Assembly (NCBI RefSeq): GCF_000350525.1
Contig: NZ_AOCN01000022.1
Span: forward strand, 186,001-250,000
Reading direction: 5' to 3'
Length of the DNA stretch: 64,000 nucleotides
Source of the DNA: Leucobacter salsicius M1-8
GTDB lineage: Bacteria > Actinomycetota > Actinomycetes > Actinomycetales > Microbacteriaceae
Shown here: in pieces, positions 33,452 to 41,600 of the stretch
Layout: each line of letters begins with the position of its first letter
How positions within the stretch are numbered: the first letter of the stretch is position 1
Notes under the pieces: model-generated
Databases searched by the model: none
What the model saw: the letters and a program-made list of their open reading frames with translations, nothing else
Told to the model about the DNA's origin: nothing
Program-made: the position numbers and the translations under genes

Positions 33452-34870
33452 ATGTCCAAAACGGCAATACCCGGAGTCGCCAAGGGCGCCTCCCTCAAGC
33501 GAAATCTTGGCCTGTGGGCCATCGTGGGCCTGGGCCTCGGTTACATGACGCCAACGGTGGTGTTTGACACGTTCGGCATGGTGGCCCGCGATACCGACAA
33601 CGTGGTGCCGCTTGCGTACCTCGTAGCGTTGATCGTGATGGTCTTCACCGCGGTCAGCTACGGCAAGATGGCGGGCGCGATTCCGAGCGCTGGTTCTGCT
33701 TACACGTACGTGCGTGAGTCGATGCACCCCAACGTTGGGTTCCTGGTCGGCTGGACCTCGCTCATTGACTACATGCTGCTGCCGATGGTGAACTGTCTCA
33801 TCATTCGCAGCTACCTCGAGGCAATCTTCCCCGGAGTCCCGGGGTGGATCTGGGTGGTGGGTTACTGCGTACTCACGACGAGCGTGATCTACCTCACGAT
33901 GCGCGGCACGTCGAACCTCAACGGCATTCTGCTCGTGTTCTCGATCATCGTGATGGCCGTGTTTATCGTGATGGTGTGGGCGCAGCTTGCGGGCGGCGAA
34001 GGCGTCGGCTCGGTCGCAGACATGCAGCCCTTCTTCCACGACGGCGTGACCGCTGGGGCCGTGCTCATGGGCGCGACCATAGTCTGCTTCTCGTTCATCG
34101 GCTTCGACGCCGTGACCATGTATGTCGAAGAGGCGCGCAGCCCCAAGCTCGTGCCGCGCGCGCTGATGCTCACCGTGCTGATCGGTGGCGCGATCTTCTT
34201 GATCGCCGGTTACTTTGCTCAGCTGCGTTTCCCCGCCTGGGAGGAGTTCGCACCTGGCGGAGACATGCAGTTCATTGAGGACTCCACGCTGCCCCTCATG
34301 GGTGAAGCCGTTGGTGGCCCCGTGCTCATGGCCGTGCTCACCGCCGCGGGCTTCGCCGCGACTCTCGCGTCGGGCCTCGCCTCGCACGCCTCGGTGTCGC
34401 GCATGCTGCTCGTGATGGGCCGCAACAACGTGCTCCCCAAGAAGTACTTCGGCTTCATTAATGCCAAGACGCACACGCCCACGTTCAACATCGTGCTCAC
34501 CGGTGCCATCTGCATGCTGGCCATTGCGTTCACGCTCGAGATGATCGCCGCGTTCATTAACTACGGCGCGCTCATCGCGTTCTCGTTTGTGAACATCTCG
34601 GTGATCGCCTGGTTTGCGATCCGCCAGGGCCGCCGCAAGACTCCGCGCGACATCTTCAAGTACATCGTGATGCCGGTCATTGGCTTCGGCATGACGGTGA
34701 TCCTGTGGGTCAACCTGCACCTCGATGCCCTGATCGGCGGCGTCATCTGGACCCTGATCGGCCTGGCCTACCTGCTGTACCTCACGAAGGGCTTCAAGAA
34801 GAAGGTCGCCGCGTTCGACGAGGATCAGCCCGTGACCGGCTTCAACAAGGTTCCTGAGATCGCAGAATAG
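33452..34870 (+). CDS. APC superfamily amino acid/polyamine permease
   Basis: 472-residue secondary transporter with about 12 membrane segments, of the APC family (amino acid or putrescine uptake, PuuP-like flavour). GLGLGYMTPTVVFDTFGMVARDT, GSAYTYVRESMHPNVGFLVGWTSLIDYMLLP and FIGFDAVTMYVEEARSPK are APC signatures. GAGG lies about 8 bp before the ATG. Its neighbour is the polyamine-type ABC importer, so it may transport the same class of amines or the amino acid product. Its 3' end overlaps the convergent yczE-like gene by 29 bp. Confidence 0.9.
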   Translation: MSKTAIPGVAKGASLKRNLGLWAIVGLGLGYMTPTVVFDTFGMVARDTDNVVPLAYLVALIVMVFTAVSYGKMAGAIPSAGSAYTYVRESMHPNVGFLVGWTSLIDYMLLPMVNCLIIRSYLEAIFPGVPGWIWVVGYCVLTTSVIYLTMRGTSNLNGILLVFSIIVMAVFIVMVWAQLAGGEGVGSVADMQPFFHDGVTAGAVLMGATIVCFSFIGFDAVTMYVEEARSPKLVPRALMLTVLIGGAIFLIAGYFAQLRFPAWEEFAPGGDMQFIEDSTLPLMGEAVGGPVLMAVLTAAGFAATLASGLASHASVSRMLLVMGRNNVLPKKYFGFINAKTHTPTFNIVLTGAICMLAIAFTLEMIAAFINYGALIAFSFVNISVIAWFAIRQGRRKTPRDIFKYIVMPVIGFGMTVILWVNLHLDALIGGVIWTLIGLAYLLYLTKGFKKKVAAFDEDQPVTGFNKVPEIAE

Positions 34871-35549
34871 CCTCCTCAGGATCCCCCTTGGCCTGATCCT
34901 GATCCTGATCCGGATCGCCTGAAGTCAGAACCCCGCCCGCTTCCGGGCGGGGTTTTGGCGTCTTGGCGGAACGCCTGAGATCCGGATCAAAGAGCGGCAG
35001 TGTGATGCCGCACAGTGGGCCGATCAGCACCGCGAAGACGACGGTGCCGATCCACGCATCGCCGCCGAGGGCCCATCCGACAATCAGTACGGTCACCTCA
35101 ATCGCGGTGCGCCCCGCCCAGAGGGGAACGTTGAACCTGGAATGCAGACCCGTCATGAGGCCGTCGCGCGGACCGGGGCCCAGGTGCGAGCCAATGTAGA
35201 TTCCGCTCGCTACGGCGAGCAGGGCGAGGCCGAACGCAAAGTAGCCGATGCGTACGGCGAGAAGCTCGGGAGTAGGGAACATCCAGAGCCCCAGTTCGAG
35301 CCCGGGGCCCACGAGCAGAATGTTGAGCACGGTGCCGATGCCCGGGCGCTGGCGCAGCGGAATCCAGGCGAGGAGGACGACCAGGCCAATGATGTTCGTG
35401 AGAAGCCCAATGCCGATGCCCGTGGCGTGCGAAAGGCCCTGGGCAAACACGAGCCACGGACCTACGCCAAGGCCCGCGCGCATCATGAATGCGTCGGCGA
35501 TGCCAAAGAGGAGCAGGCCGATGATGAGACGCGGGATTCGGATGAGCAT
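34842..35549 (-). CDS. YczE-type integral membrane protein
   Basis: 235-residue membrane protein of the YczE family (five to six segments: RIPRLIIGLLLFGIADAFMMRAGLGVGPW, GLLTNIIGLVVLLAW, SGIYIGSHLGPGPRDGLMTGL). Function is unknown, with links to surfactin regulation in Bacillus. The C-terminal ~45 residues are soluble, repetitive (DPDQDQDQ), and are encoded over the hairpin at 34929 and 29 bp of the convergent permease gene, so the true reading end may be less conserved. Divergent from a MocR-type regulator 61 bp away, a partnership reported for YczE/YczR. Confidence 0.85.
   Translation of the reverse strand: MLIRIPRLIIGLLLFGIADAFMMRAGLGVGPWLVFAQGLSHATGIGIGLLTNIIGLVVLLAWIPLRQRPGIGTVLNILLVGPGLELGLWMFPTPELLAVRIGYFAFGLALLAVASGIYIGSHLGPGPRDGLMTGLHSRFNVPLWAGRTAIEVTVLIVGWALGGDAWIGTVVFAVLIGPLCGITLPLFDPDLRRSAKTPKPRPEAGGVLTSGDPDQDQDQAKGDPEEAILRSQEPC
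34929..34956 (+). terminator. Terminator of APC permease, inside convergent gene
   Basis: 11-bp stem AACCCCGCCCG / CGGGCGGGGTT, loop CTTC, then TTGG. It falls within the C-terminal codons of the opposite-strand YczE-like gene. Confidence 0.75.
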
Positions 35550-35552
35550 GAA

Positions 35553-35573
35553 GCCAGTTCACCGCAAACTGGC
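35553..35573. promoter_or_regulatory. Possible operator in yczE/mocR divergent region
   Basis: Inverted repeat GCCAGTT-N7-AACTGGC directly upstream of the YczE-like start, in the 61-bp divergent gap; suited for binding by the neighbouring MocR protein. Confidence 0.5.
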
Positions 35574-35610
35574 CTGGTCGGCAAGGTGCCAATCGGCGTA
35601 TGCTGGCCTC

Positions 35611-37047
35611 ATGATCGCCCAGCGCCTCACCGCCCGACGCCTGCTCCAGCTACTCGGCGAGTGGCGCGGTGCTGGCCACAGCTACCTGGAGTTGGCGGAT
35701 TCGATCGAGCTGCTCGCGCGCGACGGCGCGGTCGCACCCGGCACGGCGTTGCCGGCAGAACGGGGCCTCGCAGAAGCCCTCGGGGTGAGTCGCACGACGG
35801 TCACTGCGGCTTACCAGCGGTTGCGTGAGCGCGCGGTGGCGGTGTCGCGGCAGGGCTCCGGCACCGTGCTCCGCGCGCCACGGCCGTTCAACGCCTCGTC
35901 AACCGGTGGCCAAGGAGAGGAGGTCTTCGATCTCACGCAGGCCACCCCGCAGGCCTGGTCGGGAATGGCTGCACTGGGGCAGCGGGCATTTGCTGAACGC
36001 CCCGACGCGTTTGCCCTGCCGGGCTATGACACGATCGGCGATCCCGTGCTGCGGCAGGCCATCGCCGAGCGGTACACCCGGCGCGGGCTGTCGACGACCC
36101 CCGAGCAGATCATGGTGACGCTCGGGGCGCAGCATGCGATCTTCCTCGTTGCTCGCACACTGTTGTCCCGCGGCGATCGGGCGCTCATCGAGTCACCCAG
36201 CTACCCCCACGCGCGCGCCGCTCTGGCTTCGACCGGCGCGCTCATCGCCGAGTTGCCGGTCGAAGTGACGACACGCGATCGTGCGGGAGCCCTAGAGATC
36301 GCATCGCGGGTGGGGCCGAGGCTGGCCTATTTGATCCCGGATCACCAGAACCCGACCGGCACAAGCATGCCGAGTGCGCTGCGCCCCGCACTCATATCTA
36401 CCCTGGCTGCGCAGGGGAGTCACATGCTCGTCGACGAGACCACGGCCGAGCTCACGTTGGGAAACGTGCGAACTGTGCTGCCGTTCGCCGCGGCGGCCGA
36501 ACACGCCTATCAGCAGGACGCGATCATTACGGTTGGGTCGTTGGGCAAGACGGTGTGGGGAGGGCTGCGCATCGGATGGATCCGGGCTGCACCCGAGCTG
36601 ATTGATCGCTTCGAGACGGAGCGGCGGGTGGGGGATCTCGGCACGGGGGTCTGGGAACAAGTGCTCGCGACGTATGCACTTGAACGCTATGACGAGATCC
36701 TGCAGGACCGATGCCAGGAGCTCACCCGCAAGCACCGGCTGCTCATCGACGAGCTGGCGACGCAGCTGCCCGAGTGGCGCCCCTCCCTCGTCGAGGGCGG
36801 GGCATGTGCCTGGGTTGACCTGGGGGCCCAACGTAGCACTGCGCTCGCGCGGGAGGCCGCAGTCCGAGGCGTCAGGCTCACCCCGGGACCCAGATTTGGC
36901 AGCCCGGGCGTCTTTGAACGGTTCCTGCGCGTACCCTTTACGCTGCCGCTCGCCGACATCTCCGACGTCGTGGGGCGGCTTGCCGATGCATGGCGTGTGC
37001 GCGGCTCGGCCTCCACGATGCCGGTGCGAGAAGATTCGCTGCTCTAG
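35611..37047 (+). CDS. MocR-type regulator (GntR HTH + aminotransferase domain)
   Basis: 478-residue regulator: N-terminal GntR winged helix (ALPAERGLAEALGVSRTTVTAAYQRLRERAVAVSRQGSGT) fused to a fold-type I aminotransferase-like domain with the PLP lysine in TVGSLGKTVWGGLRIGW. MocR proteins use PLP or an aldimine as effector. Divergent from a YczE-like membrane gene, as in the YczR group. Start ATG follows TATGCT by 6 nt (leaderless). The aminotransferase domain may be catalytic or purely sensory; the sequence does not decide. Confidence 0.9.
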   Translation: MIAQRLTARRLLQLLGEWRGAGHSYLELADSIELLARDGAVAPGTALPAERGLAEALGVSRTTVTAAYQRLRERAVAVSRQGSGTVLRAPRPFNASSTGGQGEEVFDLTQATPQAWSGMAALGQRAFAERPDAFALPGYDTIGDPVLRQAIAERYTRRGLSTTPEQIMVTLGAQHAIFLVARTLLSRGDRALIESPSYPHARAALASTGALIAELPVEVTTRDRAGALEIASRVGPRLAYLIPDHQNPTGTSMPSALRPALISTLAAQGSHMLVDETTAELTLGNVRTVLPFAAAAEHAYQQDAIITVGSLGKTVWGGLRIGWIRAAPELIDRFETERRVGDLGTGVWEQVLATYALERYDEILQDRCQELTRKHRLLIDELATQLPEWRPSLVEGGACAWVDLGAQRSTALAREAAVRGVRLTPGPRFGSPGVFERFLRVPFTLPLADISDVVGRLADAWRVRGSASTMPVREDSLL

Positions 37048-37090
37048 CGTCGCGTCGGGCCCGGCCGCATCGCGATAGAATCGTGACATC

Positions 37091-38200
37091 ATGCTCGATA
37101 TCGATTTCAGTGCACGCATCCGCGCGATCCGGTCCACCTACGCCGACATTGCGGCGGTGACTGATCTGCCGAAGCTCGACCGCGAAATTGTCGAGCTCGA
37201 GGAGCAGGCGGCCGCCCCGGGACTCTGGGACGACCCCGCCGCCGCGCAGAAAGTGACGAGCGGCCTGTCGCACCGCCAGGCCCGGGTCAAGAAGCTGCGC
37301 GGCATGGAGGGGCGCATCGACGACCTCGAGGTGCTCGCAGAGCTTGCCGTGGAGATGGAGGATGGGGACTCCGAGCAGGAGGCCATGGCCGAACTCGACG
37401 CACTCGAACTTGCCATGCAAGATCTTGAGGTACAGACCATGCTTTCCGGGGAGTACGACGAGCGGGCCGCCGTCGTGACGATCCGTTCGGGAGCCGGTGG
37501 TGACGACGCCACCGACTTCGCCGAGATGCTGCTGCGCATGTACCTGCGCTGGGCAGAGGACCACGACGTGCCGGCAAAGGTGCTCGACACCTCCTACGCT
37601 GAGGGCGCGGGCATCAAATCGGCGACGTTTGAGCTCAATGCTCCCTACGCATTCGGCAAGCTCTCGGTCGAGGCGGGCACGCACCGCCTGGCTCGCATCA
37701 GCCCGTTCGGCTCGGCCGATAAACGCCAGACAAGTTTTGCGGGTGTCGAGGTCATTCCGCTCTTGGAAGAGGCCACCGAGGTCGATATTCCCGAAACCGA
37801 CATTCGCGTCGACGTGTACCGCTCAAGCGGCCCCGGCGGGCAGTCGGTCAACACGACCGACTCCGCCGTGCGTATCAGCCACCTGCCCACGGGCATCGTG
37901 ATCTCGATGCAGAACGAGAAGTCGCAGATCCAGAACCGCGCCGCCGCAATGCGCCTGCTGCAGACGCGCCTGCTGCTGCTGCAAAAGGAACAGGAAGCGG
38001 CCAAGAAGAAGGAGCTCGCTGGCTCGGTCACCGCGAGCTGGGGCGACCAGATTCGCTCGTACTTCCTCTACGGACAGCAGCTCGTCAAGGACCTGCGCAC
38101 GGGCTTTGAATCCACGCAGCCTGATGCGGTCTTCGACGGTGAGATCGACGGCTTCATCGCGGCCGGTATTCGCTGGCGCTCGCTGACAAAGAACGACTAG
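37091..38200 (+). CDS. prfB: Peptide chain release factor 2
   Basis: 369-residue RF2 that recognises UGA/UAA and triggers peptide release. The tripeptide anticodon SPF is at residues 204-206 (RISPFGSADKRQTSF) and the catalytic GGQ at 249-251 (SSGPGGQSVNTTDSAVRI). The frame is continuous, so there is no programmed +1 frameshift as in E. coli. TAGAAT at 37076-37081 lies 9 nt before ATG. Heads the prfB-ftsE-ftsX-smpB-ssrA block typical for actinobacteria. Confidence 0.97.
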   Translation: MLDIDFSARIRAIRSTYADIAAVTDLPKLDREIVELEEQAAAPGLWDDPAAAQKVTSGLSHRQARVKKLRGMEGRIDDLEVLAELAVEMEDGDSEQEAMAELDALELAMQDLEVQTMLSGEYDERAAVVTIRSGAGGDDATDFAEMLLRMYLRWAEDHDVPAKVLDTSYAEGAGIKSATFELNAPYAFGKLSVEAGTHRLARISPFGSADKRQTSFAGVEVIPLLEEATEVDIPETDIRVDVYRSSGPGGQSVNTTDSAVRISHLPTGIVISMQNEKSQIQNRAAAMRLLQTRLLLLQKEQEAAKKKELAGSVTASWGDQIRSYFLYGQQLVKDLRTGFESTQPDAVFDGEIDGFIAAGIRWRSLTKND

Positions 38201-38253
38201 TTGCAGCGCGCCTGCGACCAGTTGTCAGCCGTGGGGCATAGGGTCAACCTGTC

Positions 38254-39495
38254 ATGATTCTCTTCGAAAACGTCACCAAGAAGTACCGGGGAACACAAAA
38301 GCCCGCGCTCGACGGCATCGACCTCAAGGTCGACCGTGGCGAGTTCGTGTTTATTGTGGGTGCCTCCGGTTCCGGCAAGTCGAGCTGCCTGCGCCTGATT
38401 TTGCGCGAGGATCAGCAGTCGAGCGGCGAAATTCATGTGCTGGGGCAAGACCTCAGTAAGATTTCGTCGCGGAAGGTTCCCTACTTTCGGCGCAACCTCG
38501 GCACCGTGTTTCAAGACTTCCGGCTGCTGCAGAACAAGACCGTCTACGACAACGTAGCTTTCACCCTTCAGGTGATCGGCAAGTCGCGCGGCTTCATTCA
38601 GGAGGCAGTGCCCGACACGCTTGAGATGGTCGGCCTAGCGAACAAAGCTAAGCGCTTTCCACACGAGCTCTCGGGCGGCGAGCAGCAGCGCGTCGCGATC
38701 GCGCGAGCGATCGTGAACAAGCCCGCAATCCTTCTGGCCGATGAGCCCACGGGTAACCTCGACCCGGCTACCAGCCTGGGCATTATGCAGCTGCTGCGTG
38801 CGATCAACGCGTCGGGCACCACCGTGGTGATGGCGACCCACGAGGCAACCTTTGTTGACATCATGCAGCAGCGTGTGGTCGAGCTGTCGAACGGTATCGT
38901 CGTGCGCGACGAGGTCGGCGGCGGCTACGGCGAGACGGCGTCGATCCCGGTCGCAGACCTGTCGGCCGAGAGCATGCAGGCGCTGCGCACGACAGAAGCA
39001 GTGGTGCGTGCCGCACTCGCTCCCGAGGAAGTCGCCCCGGCAACAGGTGAAGTTGACGATCAGGGCGCTGCTATTCCCCAGGCGGCAGCGGTCGATGCCG
39101 CTCCCGCAGTGCAGGATCCAGAGCCCACCGTGGCCCAGGGGCCTGAATCGCAGAACACCGAGCTGCAGAACACCGATCTGCCACCCGCCGAGCCGCAGGG
39201 CGTTGACGCTCAGGCGGTCGAGGCCCAGGTGCCCGCAGCAATCGAGCTGCCCGAGCCCCCGCGCGAGGCATCGGTATATCGTGAGCCGGCTCCCTTCGGT
39301 GACCCCGATAGCGAGATTGACGACGACTTTACCGATACGCACGATGCGGGCCCGCAGGCGAAGCGCATTCCGAGCTTCCTTGACCCCGACCGGCCGATGG
39401 ATGCCGTGCGGATGTCTGAAACGGGCAGCCTGGCCGAGCACCTCGGACTCAAACCTACGAACGATGACCAGACAGATGTGGGGCCTGTGCGATGA
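38254..39495 (+). CDS. ftsE: Cell division ATP-binding protein FtsE, with C-terminal extension
   Basis: ABC-type ATPase that with FtsX controls septal peptidoglycan hydrolases. Walker A GASGSGKS (36-43), signature [16 protein letters not shown], Walker [14 protein letters not shown]. Family length is about 230 residues; here 413, the last ~185 being low-complexity, acidic, Ala/Pro/Glu/Gln-rich (for example [18 protein letters not shown]). The tail lacks recognisable domains. TAGGGT lies 9 nt before ATG. The stop overlaps ftsX by 4 bp (ATGA). Confidence 0.95.
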   Translation: MILFENVTKKYRGTQKPALDGIDLKVDRGEFVFIVGASGSGKSSCLRLILREDQQSSGEIHVLGQDLSKISSRKVPYFRRNLGTVFQDFRLLQNKTVYDNVAFTLQVIGKSRGFIQEAVPDTLEMVGLANKAKRFPHELSGGEQQRVAIARAIVNKPAILLADEPTGNLDPATSLGIMQLLRAINASGTTVVMATHEATFVDIMQQRVVELSNGIVVRDEVGGGYGETASIPVADLSAESMQALRTTEAVVRAALAPEEVAPATGEVDDQGAAIPQAAAVDAAPAVQDPEPTVAQGPESQNTELQNTDLPPAEPQGVDAQAVEAQVPAAIELPEPPREASVYREPAPFGDPDSEIDDDFTDTHDAGPQAKRIPSFLDPDRPMDAVRMSETGSLAEHLGLKPTNDDQTDVGPVR

Positions 39496-40406
39496 GATTT
39501 GGGCTCGTACTCGGTGAGGTCGGGAGCGGCCTGCGCCGCAACCTCTCCGTAGTCATTTCGGTGATCTTGGTGACGTTCGTGTCGCTCACATTTGTGGGCA
39601 CCGCGATTCTGATGCAGCTGCAGATCCAGCAGATGAAGACCTTTTGGTTTGATCGCGCTCAGGTTGCGATCTATCTGTGCACCGACTACGACGAAACCGC
39701 CACCTGCGCGGGCACGGACGCCGGGGAAGAAGAGATCAACGCGGTCGAAGACGCGCTGAAGTCTGACATCCTCGCCCCGTATGTCGATGACTACTTCTTC
39801 GTGACGCACGAACAGGCGTACGAAGAGTTCAAGGAACAGTTCAAGGGCAACCCGATCCTGGACATCACGAAGCCGGATCAGCTCAACCAGACCTTCTGGG
39901 TGAAGCTCAAGGATCCGTCGCGCTCCGAGATTATTCAGGAGACCTTTGCTGGCATTCCCGGTGTGCAAAGCGTGTCTGACCAGCGCAGTCTGCTTGATCG
40001 CATCTTCCTGTTCCTGGGGGTTGCGAGTTACACCGCGATCGCGATCGCTGGCCTCATGCTGGTGGCGGCCATGCTGCTCATCTCGACGACGATCAGGCTG
40101 TCGGCTTTCTCCCGTCGGCGCGAGATCGGCATCATGCGACTGGTCGGTGCCTCGAACCGCTTCATTCAAACACCCTTCATATTGGAGGGCATCATCGCCG
40201 CCCTCATCGGGGCGGTGCTCGCGGGCGCGGCCTCGGTCGCCATCGTCAAGTTCTTTGTGCAGGACTTCTTGGTGACAGAGGTGCCCTTCACCAGCTACAT
40301 TACGGTCGAGCAATCGCTCATCGTGCCCCCGATTTTGCTGATCCTGGGTGCGGTGCTCTCTGCAATTGCCGCCAAGATCGCGATCGCGAGATACCTGCGC
40401 GTGTAG
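39492..40406 (+). CDS. ftsX: Cell division protein FtsX
   Basis: 304-residue membrane partner of FtsE, transmitting ATPase changes to extracellular hydrolase activators. One N-terminal membrane segment (residues 22-46), an extracellular loop (about 50-170, with [10 protein letters not shown] likely forming a disulfide), and three C-terminal segments in the FtsX/MacB domain ([44 protein letters not shown]). Coupled to ftsE by a 4-bp overlap. Confidence 0.96.
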   Translation: MRFGLVLGEVGSGLRRNLSVVISVILVTFVSLTFVGTAILMQLQIQQMKTFWFDRAQVAIYLCTDYDETATCAGTDAGEEEINAVEDALKSDILAPYVDDYFFVTHEQAYEEFKEQFKGNPILDITKPDQLNQTFWVKLKDPSRSEIIQETFAGIPGVQSVSDQRSLLDRIFLFLGVASYTAIAIAGLMLVAAMLLISTTIRLSAFSRRREIGIMRLVGASNRFIQTPFILEGIIAALIGAVLAGAASVAIVKFFVQDFLVTEVPFTSYITVEQSLIVPPILLILGAVLSAIAAKIAIARYLRV

Positions 40407-40441
40407 CGCAGACCGGCCCGCGATAGGCTGGGAGACCTCTG

Positions 40442-40484
40442 CCGGATCCGGTGCGTGCGGTGGCACCGCACGCACCGGATCCGG
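40442..40484 (+). terminator. Perfect 20-bp hairpin after ftsX
   Basis: Stem 40442-40461 with 40465-40484, loop GGC. No T-run follows. Could terminate the ftsEX message or mask the smpB leader. Confidence 0.7.
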
Positions 40485-40487
40485 AAC

Positions 40488-40505
40488 TTGCGGCATGTGC
40501 CGCAA
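40488..40505. repeat. Second palindrome upstream of smpB
   Basis: TTGCGGCA-TG-TGCCGCAA, 3 bp after the 20-bp hairpin and 30 bp before smpB. Confidence 0.6.
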
Positions 40506-40535
40506 ACGACATGCCTCGCAAGGAAGGACGTGACC

Positions 40536-41012
40536 ATGCCCAAGGAGACCGGTGAGAAGCTGATCGCTTCGAACAAGAAGGCTCGGCATGAGTACCACAT
40601 CATCGACACCTACGAGGCGGGCATGGTGCTTACCGGCAGCGAGGTTAAGTCGCTGCGCATGGGCCGCGCATCGCTCGTGGACGGCTACGTTTTCATCGAG
40701 CGCGGCGAGGCGTGGCTCGATACCGCCTACATTCCCGAGTACCTGAATGGTTCCTGGACGAACCACGCGCCCAGGCGCAAGCGCAAACTGCTGCTGCACC
40801 GGCAGCAGATTGACAAGCTGTACCAAAAGACTCGCGAGGGTGGCATGACGATCGTGCCACTGCGCCTGTACTTCTTAAACGGTCGCGCCAAGGTTGAGAT
40901 CGCACTCGCGAAGGGTAAGAAGGAGTACGACAAGCGGCAGGTGCTGCGCGAGCGGCAGGACACCCGCGAGGCCGAGCGGGCGATGCGGCAGCGCAACCAG
41001 ACCGGGGACTAG
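40536..41012 (+). CDS. smpB: SsrA-binding protein SmpB
   Basis: 158-residue tmRNA partner that delivers it to stalled ribosomes. [41 protein letters not shown] and the C-terminal helix [27 protein letters not shown] (the tail that fills the empty mRNA channel). ATG with AAGGAAGG upstream. Directly followed by ssrA, its RNA partner. Confidence 0.97.
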   Translation: MPKETGEKLIASNKKARHEYHIIDTYEAGMVLTGSEVKSLRMGRASLVDGYVFIERGEAWLDTAYIPEYLNGSWTNHAPRRKRKLLLHRQQIDKLYQKTREGGMTIVPLRLYFLNGRAKVEIALAKGKKEYDKRQVLRERQDTREAERAMRQRNQTGD

Positions 41013-41075
41013 CCCGCGCCTGCCTCGGCTGATTGTTGAAGCTGAATGCTGGCCGGGGTAAGTGGTGCTACCATA

Positions 41076-41100
41076 AAGATCCGGCCTCGTGCCGGATTTG
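41076..41100 (+). terminator. Weak hairpin after smpB
   Basis: 7-bp stem ATCCGGC-CTCGT-GCCGGAT then TTGAT. A weak intrinsic terminator or part of the pre-tmRNA leader. Confidence 0.45.
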
Positions 41101-41129
41101 ATAACTCCACAGTGCATAATGTGAATGCC
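41100..41129 (+). repeat. Left arm of ssrA-flanking inverted repeat
   Basis: 30-nt segment (core CCACAGTGCATAAT) that pairs with 41532-41561 on the other side of ssrA: 26 Watson-Crick and 2 G-U pairs out of 30. Starts 60 nt before the mature tmRNA 5' end. Confidence 0.75.
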
Positions 41130-41159
41130 CTAGGCTTCGCCGTTCACGGCGTTGATTCA

Positions 41160-41529
41160 GGGGCCGATCGGTTTCGACACGTCGATTGGAGACTGTGAGA
41201 AGCGGGTCGAGGATGCGGAGTTATCTCGTTAACGCCCTTCGCAAAACAATAGGTGCAAACGTTAAGCGCACCGACTTCGCTCTCGCTGCCTAAGCACGAG
41301 ACCGAGTCCGTCAGGCCGGGTGTGCCTCCGCCCCGGTTTCCTGACGTCATTTAGGAGGCTTGCTGGCACGTTGCGTCTCAGGGCGTGCCGGGACTTTTGC
41401 TGAGGCTGGGCCTGTCGTACTAGCTGTTCGTGGCAAAGAACGGGGCCGAGTAGAACGTCTTCACGAAATACACCCGTAGAAGGCACGGAATCGTCGAAGT
41501 GGACCGGGGTTCAATTCCCCGCGGCTCCA
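41160..41529 (+). ncRNA. ssrA: Transfer-messenger RNA (tmRNA)
   Basis: Rescues stalled ribosomes with SmpB. The acceptor is GGGGCCG (41160-41166) with CGGCTCC (41522-41528), discriminator A at 41529; CCA is not encoded in full (CCG follows). The 5' GGGGCCGATCGGTTTCGAC and 3' T arm GGACCGGGGTTCAATTCC-type sequence are tmRNA hallmarks. Tag reading frame from GCA at 41255 to TAA at 41291-41293 gives ANVKRTDFALAA, a typical proteolysis tag ending in ALAA. Adjacent to smpB. Confidence 0.95.
41255..41293 (+). other. tmRNA tag-peptide frame
   Basis: GCA resume codon through TAA, encoding ANVKRTDFALAA. The ALAA end is recognised by ClpXP-type proteases. The resume codon is inferred from the conserved tag end and the preceding stop (TAG at 41250-41252). 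Confidence 0.85.
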
Positions 41530-41531
41530 CC

Positions 41532-41561
41532 GGAATTCATATTATGCACTGTGGCGTTGTC
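41532..41561 (+). repeat. Right arm of ssrA-flanking inverted repeat
   Basis: Complement of 41100-41129, starting 3 nt after the mature tmRNA end and finishing 40 bp before the next gene. Confidence 0.75.
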
Positions 41562-41600
41562 GCCTCTCGTCGCGTACGGCACCCGGTAGGCTGATGCACT

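Noticed and set aside
34895-34920. GATCCT/GATCCG tandem repeats as a mobile or attachment site
   Set aside because: Short, within coding sequence, and GATCCGGATC-like words recur across the window without pattern.
37091-38200. Programmed frameshift in prfB
   Set aside because: The RF2 frame is continuous from ATG to stop with no internal UGA, as in other actinobacteria.
39210-40826. 538-codon open frame antisense to ftsX/smpB
   Set aside because: Covers three genuine genes on the other strand, including the conserved smpB coding region.
41160-41600. Integrative element at ssrA
   Set aside because: No integrase and no direct repeat of the ssrA 3' end was seen; the repeats are inverted and flank the whole gene.
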